A stretch of 53,841 bases of DNA from JBFXAM01 sp050184295 (lineage in GTDB: Bacteria; Planctomycetota; Phycisphaerae; UBA1845; Fen-1342), in the NCBI GenBank assembly GCA_050184295.1, contig JBFXAM010000015.1, forward strand, positions 1 through 53,841, in the 5' to 3' direction. The position numbers and the translations under genes were made by a program. Shown here piece by piece: positions 24,821 to 33,909 of the stretch (position 1 is its first letter; every line of letters starts with the position of its first letter). The notes under the pieces were generated by a model. The model was given only the letters and a program-made list of their open reading frames with translations, ran no database searches and was not told the origin of the DNA.

Positions 24821-25636
24821 CTACCCGCCCGCCGGCCTTGCGCTCGCGCGCGGCGCGCGACCGACCACTTCGCGGAGAAACCCGAGCATGTGCTGCCACG
24901 AGCGCCGATCGGCGTTGCCCTCGTACTGTGCCCCGGGGATCTCGCCGGTCGCGCCCGGGTTCGTGAAGCTGTGCACCGCGTTGCCGTAGTACATCATCTG
25001 CCAGTCGGCCTTCGCTTCGCGCAGCGATTTCTGAAACGCGTCGATCTCCGCCGGCGGTACGAACGGATCGTCTGCGCCGTGCAGGACGAGAATCCGCGCC
25101 CGGACGTTCTTCGCGTCGGCGGCCGGCAGCGGCACGAGCCCGCCGTGAAAGCTGACCACGCCCGCGACCGGTGCGCCGCTGTACGCCAACTGAAGCACCG
25201 TGGTGCCGCCGAAGCAGTAGCCGATGGCGGCGATGCGTTGCGGGTCGACACGTTCGTGTTTGGCGAGCACGTCGAGCCCCGCCCGCACGCGCTGGCGCAT
25301 CTTGTCGGGTGCGTCCTTGAACTGTCCCGAGAGCTTGCCCGCCTCGCCGCGGTCGGTCGTGCGGATTCCCTTGCCGTACATGTCCACGGCGAACGCGACA
25401 TATCCCAGCGCCGCAAGCTGGTCGGCGCGCTGCTTGGCGTAGTCGTTGAGGCCCCACCATTCGTGCACGATCAGCACGCCGGGTCGTCGCTCGATCCCCA
25501 GATCGTCGAACGCGAGGTAACCCTCGAGCACGGTGTCGCCGTCCTTGTACTCCACGGGCTTCTTGATCATCTCGGCGCGTCCCTGTGCCAGAACAAAGGC
25601 GAGCGTCACCAGCGTGAGCATCACGATTCGCGGCAT
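24821..25636 (-). CDS. Exported dienelactone hydrolase-family protein
   Basis: The 271-residue alpha/beta hydrolase has a signal peptide (MPRIVMLTLVTLAFVLAQGR). Catalytic triad candidates are Cys in GYCFGGT, Asp in VLHGADDPFVPP and His in GNAVHSFTNP; RRPGVLIVHEWWGLNDYAK is the usual early segment. Classical DLH is cytoplasmic, whereas this one is predicted to be exported and could act on an ester or lactone outside the inner membrane. GGAGA lies 6 nt upstream of the ATG. It stands alone, convergent with the OPT transporter. Confidence 0.88.
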   Translation of the reverse strand: MPRIVMLTLVTLAFVLAQGRAEMIKKPVEYKDGDTVLEGYLAFDDLGIERRPGVLIVHEWWGLNDYAKQRADQLAALGYVAFAVDMYGKGIRTTDRGEAGKLSGQFKDAPDKMRQRVRAGLDVLAKHERVDPQRIAAIGYCFGGTTVLQLAYSGAPVAGVVSFHGGLVPLPAADAKNVRARILVLHGADDPFVPPAEIDAFQKSLREAKADWQMMYYGNAVHSFTNPGATGEIPGAQYEGNADRRSWQHMLGFLREVVGRAPRASARPAGG

Positions 25637-25889
25637 GGCGGGTCTCCGACGGAAAATCCACGATGCCGGCCCGGGCGCGCCACGCGTCGGGCACGGCAGT
25701 TCGACGGCGAATTGTAGCGGACGGGGCGTGAGCCGTGACGCGTGAGCCGTGAGGGCGCGTCCGCGCCTCGGGAGGGGACGATCCAGCGCCGGTCAGACCC
25801 GGGCACGGGAGTGCGGGGCCCGCAAGCGCTCGATGCGCGGGATTGGAGGCCTCGCTTGCGGCGCGCAGGCGGCGTGCGGACTGTGGCGC

Positions 25890-26432
25890 TCAGCGCTCCG
25901 CGAATGCGGAGCCCGACATCGACGCCTGCGCCGCCTGGCGGACCGCGTTCAGACGTTGGGCGCCCGTCTGTCCGACGGCAAGCATGAGCACCTGGCGCGC
26001 CGTTTCGGGGATTTGTCCGAGTTGGGCGGCAAGCGCGAGCTGATCGAGTTCGTCGTCTTCGCTCGCGACCGACGAATCATCGAAGCCGCCGAACGCCGTG
26101 AACGAGCCGATGTAGAGGTCGCGATCGGATGCGACCTGGGCGGCCAAGCGCGTCCACTCGTCGAGATCGAGCGACCCGTTTCGCAAGCCCTCCATCAGCT
26201 CAAGATACTCGGAGGCCAGCGTGGGGAGCACGAGCTCGGCGGCGCCGAAGATGGTGAGGAAGTATGCGCGGCGCTCGGTTTGAATGGGCACGCCGGAGGT
26301 TCGGCGGGCGAGCACCTGGCTGGCGATGGTCCCGCGGCGGAGTTCACAACCGCCGAAGATCGTGATGTAAACGGTGAATCTTCCGGGGCTTAGGTGTCCA
26401 CCTTGGCCGCCGAACAGGCATACGCGCAACAT
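25890..26432 (-). CDS. FGG-repeat protein of unknown function (LiaF C-terminal-like strands)
   Basis: The 180-residue cytoplasmic-looking protein has four strand-turn units ending in FG[GA]: VCLFGGQGG, VYITIFGGCELRRGTIASQ, FLTIFGAAELVLPTLASEY and GSFTAFGGFDD. This resembles the repeated beta-helix of the LiaF C-terminal/DUF1707-adjacent envelope-stress proteins, but there is no membrane segment or LiaRS pair. The C-terminal third is acidic, then helical (IPETARQVLMLAVGQTGAQ). GAGGTG lies 4 nt before the ATG. The relationship to LiaF is structural inference only. Confidence 0.65.
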   Translation of the reverse strand: MLRVCLFGGQGGHLSPGRFTVYITIFGGCELRRGTIASQVLARRTSGVPIQTERRAYFLTIFGAAELVLPTLASEYLELMEGLRNGSLDLDEWTRLAAQVASDRDLYIGSFTAFGGFDDSSVASEDDELDQLALAAQLGQIPETARQVLMLAVGQTGAQRLNAVRQAAQASMSGSAFAER

Positions 26433-26481
26433 GGCGCACCTCGCTTGGACCGGTCAACGCCGGCGTTCGTATCCGTTCCAC

Positions 26482-27342
26482 CTACGTATTCTCGCGCGGC
26501 GCCGGCTTATTTGAAACCACGCGCGGCCGCGCGGCGCGGCGGTCCAGCCACGCGAACGGCGCATAACAGGCGCTCAGCAGCACCGCGCCGATCGCGGCGA
26601 GTCCCGCGAGCGACCAGGGCCAGGGACCGAGATAGTCGATCAGCGAGCTGCGCTCCGGGGCGCCGCAGACGTACATGTAGTTCGACCCGAGCAGCGCGTT
26701 GATCGGCAGCATCGCGACGCCGAGCGCGACCGTCAGCATCCACGTGCGCCAAACCGAGCCGCGCTGCGGGCGGACGCGCAGGCCGAGCGTGAGACCGAGG
26801 ACGGCGGCGACCTGGGCGCCGTGTCCGACGAAAAACTCGAGGTATTCCCAGCGCGGGAAGCCGAAGTGCAGTTCGGGCGTCAGCAGCGCCTGCACGCTCC
26901 CCGCGAGGCACCAGAAATACGCGGTTTCGTAGAGGCGCTGCGGGAAGCCCGCGGGCGGCACATCGGCGTAGGTGCGGTCGGAGACCCGTCCGAACGCGCC
27001 GCGACTCAGGAGCCGCGCCGTCGCGATCAGCAGGATCATGCACAGCACCGACGCGATGTCGCACAGATGCAGCGGCAGCGAATGGCGCAGCGCCCAGGTG
27101 TCGGTGCGCACGCGGATCCACTGTCCGCCGACCTCCACGAGCGCGAGCAGGAGCGCGAAGCCGCCGCAGGCGACGACCGCAAGCCGCGCCGCGTGTCGCG
27201 CGCCGGACGCGCCGTCCGGCCGATGGGCGGCGGGCGCCCGGCGCACGGCAAGCGCCAGCGCCGCCGCGCCGACGATCGTGCCGGCGAGCGCGCCCCAGTG
27301 ATCCGGGCCGTAAAACCGAAACTCGCCCGCCACGGCGATCAT
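26482..27342 (-). CDS. YwaF/TMEM164-like integral membrane protein
   Basis: The 286-residue protein with about six or seven transmembrane helices carries the family landmarks HSLPLHLCDIASVLC and GSNYMYVCGAPERSSLIDY followed by LGPWPWSLAG. YwaF-type proteins (TIGR02206-like) share these conserved His and Asn-Tyr-Met residues; the eukaryotic relative TMEM164 is an ether-phospholipid acyltransferase, and bacterial function is unproven. The ATG at 27342 gives MIAVAGEFRFYGPDHWG; an in-frame TTG at 27369 is an alternative start. It lies close behind purC on the same strand (10-40 nt) and probably shares its transcript. Confidence 0.85.
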   Translation of the reverse strand: MIAVAGEFRFYGPDHWGALAGTIVGAAALALAVRRAPAAHRPDGASGARHAARLAVVACGGFALLLALVEVGGQWIRVRTDTWALRHSLPLHLCDIASVLCMILLIATARLLSRGAFGRVSDRTYADVPPAGFPQRLYETAYFWCLAGSVQALLTPELHFGFPRWEYLEFFVGHGAQVAAVLGLTLGLRVRPQRGSVWRTWMLTVALGVAMLPINALLGSNYMYVCGAPERSSLIDYLGPWPWSLAGLAAIGAVLLSACYAPFAWLDRRAARPRVVSNKPAPRENT

Positions 27343-27379
27343 CGCGCGTGCGAACCCGCGTAATCCCAACCGTCCGGCG

Positions 27380-28384
27380 TCATGCGAACTTGCGCTCCGT
27401 CAGTCGTTCATACGCCTCCACGTATTTTTGCCGCGTGCGATCGAGCACGTGGTGCGGGAGCGGCGGCGGCGGCGGCGTCTTGTTCCAGTCGAGCGATTCG
27501 AGATAGTCGCGCAAATACTGTTTGTCGAAGCTGGGCGGATTTGTGCCCGGCCGGTACTCGTCCGCCGGCCAGAACCGGGAGGAATCCGGCGTGAGCACCT
27601 CGTCGCACAGGATAAGCGCGCCGTCGCGGATCCCGAATTCGAGCTTGGTGTCGGCAATGAGAACGCCGCGTTGCGCGGCGCGCTCGGCGGCCTGCGCGTA
27701 GAGCTCCAGCGCGCGACGCCGAGCCGCGCGCATGACTTCGGCGCCGTCGCGGTGCGGCGCGCCGATCGACGCGAGGAACGCGCTTGCGGTGGCGCAGGCC
27801 TGGTCGAACGCGATCGGCAGGTCGTGTCCGTCCTCGGCTTTTGTGCTGGGGGTGAAGATCGGTTCGGCGAGTTTCTGCGCGAGCCGCAGTCCGGCGGGGA
27901 GCGGGACGCCGCTGACGCGCCCGCTGGCCACGTATTCCTTCCATCCGCCGCCGACGAGGTAGCCGCGGACGACGCACTCGATCGGCAGGATCGCGCAGGG
28001 ATACGCGACCATGGCGCGGCCGGCGAGTTGCGCGGCGTGGGCCGCAAATTCCGCGGGCACTCGCTCGGGCGAGACCACGTAGTCGAGGTGATGGGGCGAG
28101 CATGCGGGGAGCGTTTCGAGCCAGTACTGGGAGAGCTGGGTCAGCAGGACGCCTTTGTCGCGAACGGGTTCGTTCATCACCACGTCGAACGCCGAGATGC
28201 GGTCGCTGGCGACGATCAGCAGCCGGTTCGGAAGCGCATACAGGTCGCGGACCTTGCCGCGTTTGAGTGGCGCTGGCAGCGGAGGCGGCGCGGGCAAATG
28301 GGTCTCCCGGAAGTCCGGGATCGTAACGCGAACGTCGCGCGTCGCGTAGACCTGCCGCGTCGCAGCGCGATGCCCGGTCTTCAT
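27380..28384 (-). CDS. purC: Phosphoribosylaminoimidazole-succinocarboxamide synthase
   Basis: SAICAR synthase of purine biosynthesis (joins CAIR and aspartate with ATP). Recognised from KRGKVRDLYAL (nucleotide-binding start), VASDRISAFDVVMNEP, IECVVRGYLVGGGWKEYVAS, DTKLEFGIRDGALILCDEVL and PDSSRFWPADEY. At 334 residues it is of the longer (about 300) bacterial/plant-like form and includes an N-terminal extension of about 25 residues. The ATG at 28384 is used; a GTG at 28441 would extend it without ribosome-binding support. No other pur gene is in the window. Confidence 0.95.
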   Translation of the reverse strand: MKTGHRAATRQVYATRDVRVTIPDFRETHLPAPPPLPAPLKRGKVRDLYALPNRLLIVASDRISAFDVVMNEPVRDKGVLLTQLSQYWLETLPACSPHHLDYVVSPERVPAEFAAHAAQLAGRAMVAYPCAILPIECVVRGYLVGGGWKEYVASGRVSGVPLPAGLRLAQKLAEPIFTPSTKAEDGHDLPIAFDQACATASAFLASIGAPHRDGAEVMRAARRRALELYAQAAERAAQRGVLIADTKLEFGIRDGALILCDEVLTPDSSRFWPADEYRPGTNPPSFDKQYLRDYLESLDWNKTPPPPPLPHHVLDRTRQKYVEAYERLTERKFA

Positions 28385-28471
28385 CCGCGAACGTGAAGCG
28401 CTTCCTTGAGCCGCGGGTTTCCGCCCGTGCGAGTTCGCCACGTATTGCGGCGCGTAGTCGAGATTAGTAAT

Positions 28472-29593
28472 TCAGTCATCGCTTTGCGGCGCCGGAGCAC
28501 GCGGGTCGCCGGGCGCGCGGGTCGCCGGCATGGTGGCGGGAACCGGCACCGGCGTCGGCGTTGCGGTCGCGGGTGTTGGCCTCGCGCCCGCCGCCGCCGG
28601 CAGCTCCGGCTCCGGCGATTCGCCCAGCGACGAATAACCGGTCATCTGCGCGACGCGGGCGGCGAAGCGCGCCAACGCGTCGGCGAGCTGTCGTAGCCGC
28701 AGGCGCTCGGCGTCGTCCTCGCGCAGGCGTGTGTCGAAGCGCAGCCGCGCGTGCGTAAGGCCGCCGGCCACCCGGGCCGCCGCGACCATCTGTCGCGCGT
28801 CCGGCGCAAGGCGCGTGTAGGCGTCCGGATCGTTCGCCCAGTCGCGAAGCGCGTGTCCCGCGAACCGCCGCGACAGCAATTCAGCGGCGCGGGTTTCGAG
28901 CAGTCGGGCCAGCGCAGGCTTTTCGATTTCCGTGGCGAAGTCGATCCGCAACGCGCGTCCCCGTCCGCGCACGAGCGCCGCGCGAATGCGCAGCTCCGCC
29001 AGCGTCGTGGCCAGGTCGACGCCTCCGTCGCGCCGCAGCCGCTCGTCGACCCGGGCGCGGGTCTCAGCCCCGGCCCGCAGCGTGATGCGCTGAAGTCGTC
29101 GCAACACGCGGGCCGGGTCCGCGGCTCCGATGGCCGAAGCGCCGTTGTGACGCAGCGCGTCGAGCGCCGCCTGCGCGACGGATTCCCAGTCACCGCTGTC
29201 ACGCGTAGGGTCAGGCGCAACGCCTGCCTCGCCGCCGGCGTTCGAGGCGTCCGCCGCCGGATCGCCGTCGCTGTGACCGGCGCTTTGACGGGACGCCGCC
29301 GGCGTGGCGCTCGCGTGCGACGCGTCGGTTTCGGCCGCCGGCGCCCCCGGCTCCGCGGCGGGGATCACGATCGGCTCGCCGTCGTCGCGCTCGATGCGGG
29401 CTACGTCGGCGGGGGCGTAGCGGCGGACGACGGTCGACCCGCCGGCGTCGATCCGCACACGGAACACGATTTCGGCTTTTGTGTGCGTGACCAGAGTTCC
29501 GGTGTGGCGTGTTCCGTCGCGCAGGTGCAGAATATCGGCGCGCGTCGCGACGCCGGTGAGCGCGACGATCGCGAGCAGAACCGCGGTACGCAT
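28472..29593 (-). CDS. Secreted protein of unknown function with SH3-like N-terminal domain
   Basis: The 373-residue product begins with a signal peptide (MRTAVLLAIVALTGVATRA). A short beta domain follows (ILHLRDGTRHTGTLVTHTKA to YAPADVARIE), of the 'LxDG...xGxL' type often found at the start of exported planctomycete proteins. Then come an Ala/Asp-rich linker, an Arg-rich helical domain (about 140-320) and a Pro/Ala/Thr-rich tail. No catalytic motif was recognised. GGAGGAG immediately precedes the ATG, and a perfect -10 hexamer lies about 24 nt upstream. It is divergent from the oxidoreductase with only 33 bp between the starts. Confidence 0.7.
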   Translation of the reverse strand: MRTAVLLAIVALTGVATRADILHLRDGTRHTGTLVTHTKAEIVFRVRIDAGGSTVVRRYAPADVARIERDDGEPIVIPAAEPGAPAAETDASHASATPAASRQSAGHSDGDPAADASNAGGEAGVAPDPTRDSGDWESVAQAALDALRHNGASAIGAADPARVLRRLQRITLRAGAETRARVDERLRRDGGVDLATTLAELRIRAALVRGRGRALRIDFATEIEKPALARLLETRAAELLSRRFAGHALRDWANDPDAYTRLAPDARQMVAAARVAGGLTHARLRFDTRLREDDAERLRLRQLADALARFAARVAQMTGYSSLGESPEPELPAAAGARPTPATATPTPVPVPATMPATRAPGDPRAPAPQSDD

Positions 29594-29616
29594 GAACTCC
29601 TCCGCGAAGCCGAGCG

Positions 29617-29622
29617 ATTATA
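29617..29622 (-). promoter_or_regulatory. Perfect -10 hexamer (TATAAT) in a 33-bp divergent spacer
   Basis: On the minus strand TATAAT (29622-29617) lies 24 nt before the ATG at 29593. No good -35 is seen at 16-18 nt; TTGGAG is present at only 12 nt. The upstream part of any promoter would lie inside the coding start of the oxidoreductase on the other strand. Confidence 0.35.
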
Positions 29623-29626
29623 CGAC

Positions 29627-30682
29627 ATGGCCGCCTCCAACCCCGCAGTTCCGCCCACGCTGACGCCGCTCAAGCTCGGTCTGATCGCCGACGCGGAGGA
29701 GCTGCCGCGGTTTGTGGCGTTGCTGAGCCGCCCGACGCTGCAACTCGCGGCCCAGGCGCGCGCGCGGTCGGCGGAGGGGTTCTCGGCGGGTGCGTGGTTC
29801 GACGATACGCGGATCATGCTGCAACAGGCGGGACTTCAGGCGGTCGTGCTCGCGACCTCGACCCGCGCCGCCCACGAGCTCAGCCTGGTCGCGATCGCGG
29901 CGGGCGTGCACGTGCTGCGCCTGCCGCCGCTCGGCCGCAACTTTGCCGAAGCGGTGGAGGTCGCGGACGCGGTTCGCGGTGCGGCAGTGGTGTATCACGT
30001 TCCGTCGTGGTGGGAGCTGGTGTCCGCGGACGTGCGGTGGGCGCTGCGGTTAGCGGAGGGCTTTCGCGCGTTGTTCAGCAACGTGCGCGTGAACGTCGAG
30101 GGACCGGCGGTGCAGTCGTGGCATTCGAGCGCCGCGGCGGCGGGCGGCGGCGCGCTGCTCCACGACGCGTACGCCGCGATCGAGTCGCTGGTCGCGATCC
30201 GCGGTCTGCCGGAAAGCGTCGTGGCCACGATCGGCTCGTGCCGCCGGCGAAGCGATGGCCCGCAGCGTGAGACCGAAGACGTGGCGGCGGCGCTGTTGCG
30301 TTATGAAGGCGGCGGCGTCGCGACGATTCAGGCGACCTGGGACATCGGTCCGCACGACTACCGCGTGTTGCATCACGGCAGCGACGCGACGGTCGTGCTG
30401 ACCGAGCAATCGGTCGCGGTGCGCAAAGCCGACGACAGCCTGCTCGACGAACGGACGATCAACGCCCGCGCCGCGCTGCTCGAGCTCGAACTGGCGCGCT
30501 TCGAGACCGCCGTCCGCACCGGTCGCCGCGACGCCCGCGACGACGCCGTCCTCAGTCGCCATCTCGCGACCGCGGCCCTGCTCGACGCGCTGTATCTTTC
30601 GGCGCGCACCGGGCAACCCGAGTCGCCGCGCAAGCTTTACGAAGTCCTCGGCTGGCCGGAGCCGACGCTCGGGCCCGCGTAA
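29627..30682 (+). CDS. Gfo/Idh/MocA-like oxidoreductase (divergent)
   Basis: The 351-residue protein is laid out like NAD(P)-dependent sugar dehydrogenases: an N-terminal Rossmann part (LKLGLIADAEELPRFVALL, VVLATSTRAAHELSLVAIAAG), then an alpha/beta substrate domain. The Gly-rich loop and the usual catalytic 'EKP' are not conserved: the equivalent reads LRLPPLGR. Cofactor use is thus doubtful. Sequence such as GGGALLHDAYAAIESLVAI matches the family's later GGxxxDxxxH-type helix only loosely. It is followed after 26 nt by the DUF4091 lipoprotein, so the two are likely co-transcribed, which supports a carbohydrate link. Confidence 0.72.
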   Translation: MAASNPAVPPTLTPLKLGLIADAEELPRFVALLSRPTLQLAAQARARSAEGFSAGAWFDDTRIMLQQAGLQAVVLATSTRAAHELSLVAIAAGVHVLRLPPLGRNFAEAVEVADAVRGAAVVYHVPSWWELVSADVRWALRLAEGFRALFSNVRVNVEGPAVQSWHSSAAAAGGGALLHDAYAAIESLVAIRGLPESVVATIGSCRRRSDGPQRETEDVAAALLRYEGGGVATIQATWDIGPHDYRVLHHGSDATVVLTEQSVAVRKADDSLLDERTINARAALLELELARFETAVRTGRRDARDDAVLSRHLATAALLDALYLSARTGQPESPRKLYEVLGWPEPTLGPA

Positions 30683-30708
30683 GGCGTTTTCACTCCCCCG
30701 AGGTGCAC

Positions 30709-33588
30709 GTGATTCCCGTGTTCTCCCCCCCGATCGCGCGGCGTTCGAGCAGCGGCGGACTCCTGCTGGCGGCGGCGCTCGCCCTCGGCTGCGGCGCGGG
30801 ATGCCTGACGCTGGCGCCCGACCGGACGGTCGTCTGGATCGCGCCGAGCGAGGCGGACGTCCGCGCCGACACGCCGCCGAGCGCCGAAAACGACGTCTTT
30901 TCCGCGTCGGCGGGCGTCATTCGGTTGAACAGCGCAGCAAGAGAGACGCATGGATTGCAGGTGGTGTTCCGCGGGTCCGGCGGGCCGTACGACCTGGAGT
31001 TGAGCGACCTCGTCGGCGCCGCGCGCACGCTCGCGTCGGCCGCGACCACGTCGATTTTTCGCGCTCACTATGTGCGTGTGGACAACCTGCCCGCGTGGTT
31101 CTCCCAGCACACGAACCAACCGGTCGCGCCGCTCGCGGCGCCGGATCTCCTGGTGCCGTGGGCAGCACCGCGCGGCGGCGGCCCGCTCGCGCCCGATCCT
31201 TCGCGGAATGAGATTGCCTGGGTCGACCTGCACGTGCCGGCGGGAACGCCCGCGGGCGTTTACGTGGGGACGCTGCGCGTGCGGCGTACGGGGGCGGCGG
31301 CAGCGGCAAGGTCGCTGCTCGAATGCCGCGTGGAGTTGAACGTATTGCCGGTCGAGTTGCCGGACGCCGACGGGCTGCCGTTCATCTGCCGGGTCGATCC
31401 GCGCGACGTGCTCGCCGAGCAGCTGCGCTGGCCGCGCGAGCGCGCGGAGGAGACGCGGCTGCTGCCGTCGGCGCCGGAGCACGCGGGCGCGGTTCGCGTG
31501 ACGAACGCCATCATGCGCGTGTTGCACGAGCACGGCGCGACGCCGGTGCTGTGGGCCTGTTTTCCCAAATACCGTCCCGTCGGCGAGCGCGAAGTCGAGG
31601 TGCTGTGGGCTGACTATGACGCGCTCGTCGGTCCCTGGCTCGACGGCGAGGCGCCCGCTGCGACGAGCGGGCTGCGGCGCTGGGTCCACCCGGTGTCGCG
31701 CGCGTATCCCGACGCCGAACGCAACGGCGGCTTCGCGTCGCCGCAGTACGCGCGCTTGCTCGCGGGCTACGTGGCGGCGTGCAGGGCGCACTTTGCGGAT
31801 CGCGGATGGTTGGAGCGCAGCTTTCTACGCATGGCCGAACCCGGCGAGTTGACGCCGGCCCCAGTCGACGCGGCCCGGCGCGTCGCAGGGATTCTCGCCC
31901 GCGGCGACGACGCGCCGCGACTGATGGTGCACTTTCCCGCCGCGTCGCTTCGCGGGCTGGGCTGGCATAACGCGCCGGCGATCGAAGTGCCCGGCGTGTC
32001 CGCGTGGGCGCCGCGGGCGATGTGGTTCGAGCCGGCGGCGATGGAGCGCGAGCGGGCACTCGGGCGCGAGACGTGGTTTATTCCCGATCACCCGCCGTAC
32101 AGCCCGTCGTTGCTCAAGGGGGCGCCCGCGCTCGACCCGCGCGTGCTCGCGTGGCAGGCGTTTCGGTACGGCGTCGACGGAGTGTGGATTGAATCGGCGA
32201 CGCAATGCGGCGGCGGAGCGGCGACGCGCGTCGACGCGACGGCGCCCGCGGCAGAGTCGCTCGTATATCCCGGGGCGCCGTTCGGGATGGCCGACGGCGT
32301 CGTGGGCTCGATGCGCCTCAAGCGAATACGCCGCGGGCTGGAGGATGCCGCGCTGCTGCGACTGGCGGCGGAGCGCGGCAAGGCGTTGCTGGCGAGGACG
32401 GTTTCGGAACGTGTGGTGCGGTGGGCGTTCACGGACGCGGCGCTGGATCACCTGCTGGACACGAAGGAAGCGGGCTGGACGCGCGACTCCAGCGTGCTCA
32501 CGCTGGCGCGCGAGCTGCTTTTGCAGGAGCTCGCCAACGACGTGGCGCCGACGGAAGCGGGCAGCGAACGGCAGATCGCGAACCTCGCCGGGTGGGGCCG
32601 CATGATGAGCACCGCGGCGCGCGTCGCGACCGCGTGCGACGGCGTGCGGTTGACGGACGAGCGTGGCACGTTGCGTGCGACGGCGCTTGCGAGCGTGACC
32701 AATCTCACCGACCGGCCGCTCGCGGGCGCCTGGAGCGTGGTCGATCCGCCGCCGGGCTGGCAGCAGGTCGGCGAGGCGCGGATGACCGCGCCCGGCGGGG
32801 GGCGGGCGCTGGTGCACGTGAACCTCGCGCTGGCCGGACTCGCCTACAACGCCGACGGGGTCTACCCGCTTGTGCTCCAATTCGACACCGACGCCGCCGG
32901 TGCGTTTGCGGCGCCCGCGCGGCTGGCGGTGGCGGCGTGCCTGCGCGTCGACGACGCACCGCGGATCGACGGTGATCTTTCGGACTGGGAACGGGCGGCG
33001 AGCAATTCCGCGGCCGATTTTCGCCTGTGTCGCGCCGCCCGAACGCTCGCCACCGCCGCCGACGCGAGCCGCCCCACGCTCGAAACCCGCGCGTATTTCT
33101 GCATGGACCGCGAGCGACTCTACATCGGCGTGGCGTGCGAGCTGAACGACGGCGAGCCGCCGGTCTGGGAGAGCGACAACGTGATTCCGATCGACGGAGC
33201 CCTGCCGTGGGGGCAGGACGTGATCGAAATCCTGATTGACCCGGTCAACCACGTCGAGGGTACGAGCGGCGATCTCTACTGCCTCCAGATCAAGCCGAGC
33301 GGGCTGATCGTCTCACGCCGCGGCGCGCTCACGTCGCCGCCGATCGGTCCCTCGGAGGAGTGGCGCAGCGGCGCGGTCGCCAAGGTTGGGCTCACGCGCC
33401 GCGCGTGGGTTGTCGAAATCGCGGTACCGGTGGCGGCGCTGGGTCGCACGGCGTCGGCGGGCCGCGTGTGGGGGCTGAACGTCACGCGCCTGGACGCGCG
33501 GCGCGGCGAATACTCGTCGTGGTCCGGGGCGCGCGGCTATTGCTATTCGCCGAAGCGGCTTGGCAACCTGATCATCGCCGGACCGTAG
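30709..33588 (+). CDS. DUF4091 glycoside-hydrolase-like lipoprotein with C-terminal CBM9-type domain
   Basis: The 959-residue exported product has a lipobox-like N-terminus (LLAAALALGC or GCGAGC, Cys28/32). The middle (about residues 430-560) has the DUF4091 pattern: a barrel-like segment (FRYGVDGVWIESAT), YPGAPFGMADGVVGSMRLKR and RRGLEDAALLRLAAE. DUF4091 includes GH123 beta-N-acetylgalactosaminidases. From about residue 745 a CBM9/DOMON-like domain follows (PRIDGDLSDWERA, ERLYIGVACELNDGEP, GQDVIEILIDPVNH). It likely acts on polysaccharide outside the inner membrane; the substrate is not assigned. The GTG at 30709 is chosen because GAGG lies 5 nt upstream. Confidence 0.82.
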   Translation: MIPVFSPPIARRSSSGGLLLAAALALGCGAGCLTLAPDRTVVWIAPSEADVRADTPPSAENDVFSASAGVIRLNSAARETHGLQVVFRGSGGPYDLELSDLVGAARTLASAATTSIFRAHYVRVDNLPAWFSQHTNQPVAPLAAPDLLVPWAAPRGGGPLAPDPSRNEIAWVDLHVPAGTPAGVYVGTLRVRRTGAAAAARSLLECRVELNVLPVELPDADGLPFICRVDPRDVLAEQLRWPRERAEETRLLPSAPEHAGAVRVTNAIMRVLHEHGATPVLWACFPKYRPVGEREVEVLWADYDALVGPWLDGEAPAATSGLRRWVHPVSRAYPDAERNGGFASPQYARLLAGYVAACRAHFADRGWLERSFLRMAEPGELTPAPVDAARRVAGILARGDDAPRLMVHFPAASLRGLGWHNAPAIEVPGVSAWAPRAMWFEPAAMERERALGRETWFIPDHPPYSPSLLKGAPALDPRVLAWQAFRYGVDGVWIESATQCGGGAATRVDATAPAAESLVYPGAPFGMADGVVGSMRLKRIRRGLEDAALLRLAAERGKALLARTVSERVVRWAFTDAALDHLLDTKEAGWTRDSSVLTLARELLLQELANDVAPTEAGSERQIANLAGWGRMMSTAARVATACDGVRLTDERGTLRATALASVTNLTDRPLAGAWSVVDPPPGWQQVGEARMTAPGGGRALVHVNLALAGLAYNADGVYPLVLQFDTDAAGAFAAPARLAVAACLRVDDAPRIDGDLSDWERAASNSAADFRLCRAARTLATAADASRPTLETRAYFCMDRERLYIGVACELNDGEPPVWESDNVIPIDGALPWGQDVIEILIDPVNHVEGTSGDLYCLQIKPSGLIVSRRGALTSPPIGPSEEWRSGAVAKVGLTRRAWVVEIAVPVAALGRTASAGRVWGLNVTRLDARRGEYSSWSGARGYCYSPKRLGNLIIAGP

Positions 33589-33909
33589 ACCGACCGCAGG
33601 CAGGCCGCACGATCTGGTTGGCCGGCGCCGCGGCACGGCGCGCGGCTCATCCTTCGGAACCCACGCCGGACGTGGTGGCGTGCTTCCGCCGCTCCGATGT
33701 CGAGTGCCGAACGAGAAGGGCCGGACGGCGGATACAATGCCGCCCGGCGAACCTCGTGGAACGCGCGGCCCACGCGGAGTACCAGCTCGGCCGGCGCCGA
33801 TGAATGATGCGCGCGTGCACGTGTGGGTTCGCCATGTCGGTTGCGAAGGGTGTGCGTTTCGCCGGACCTTGGGCGTTTCGGCCTTGCTTGCTGCGTTCAG
33901 GAGTCGAAC
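33589..33909. other. Intergenic region, nothing recognised
   Basis: Lies between two plus-strand genes. A TACAAT-type -10 is present at about 33735 without a good -35. No gene, strong hairpin or known riboswitch pattern was found. Confidence 0.4.

Noticed and set aside
25726..25753. Tandem GCGTGAGCCGTGA pair upstream of the hydrolase gene
   Set aside because: Only two short copies, with no promoter geometry or further structure.
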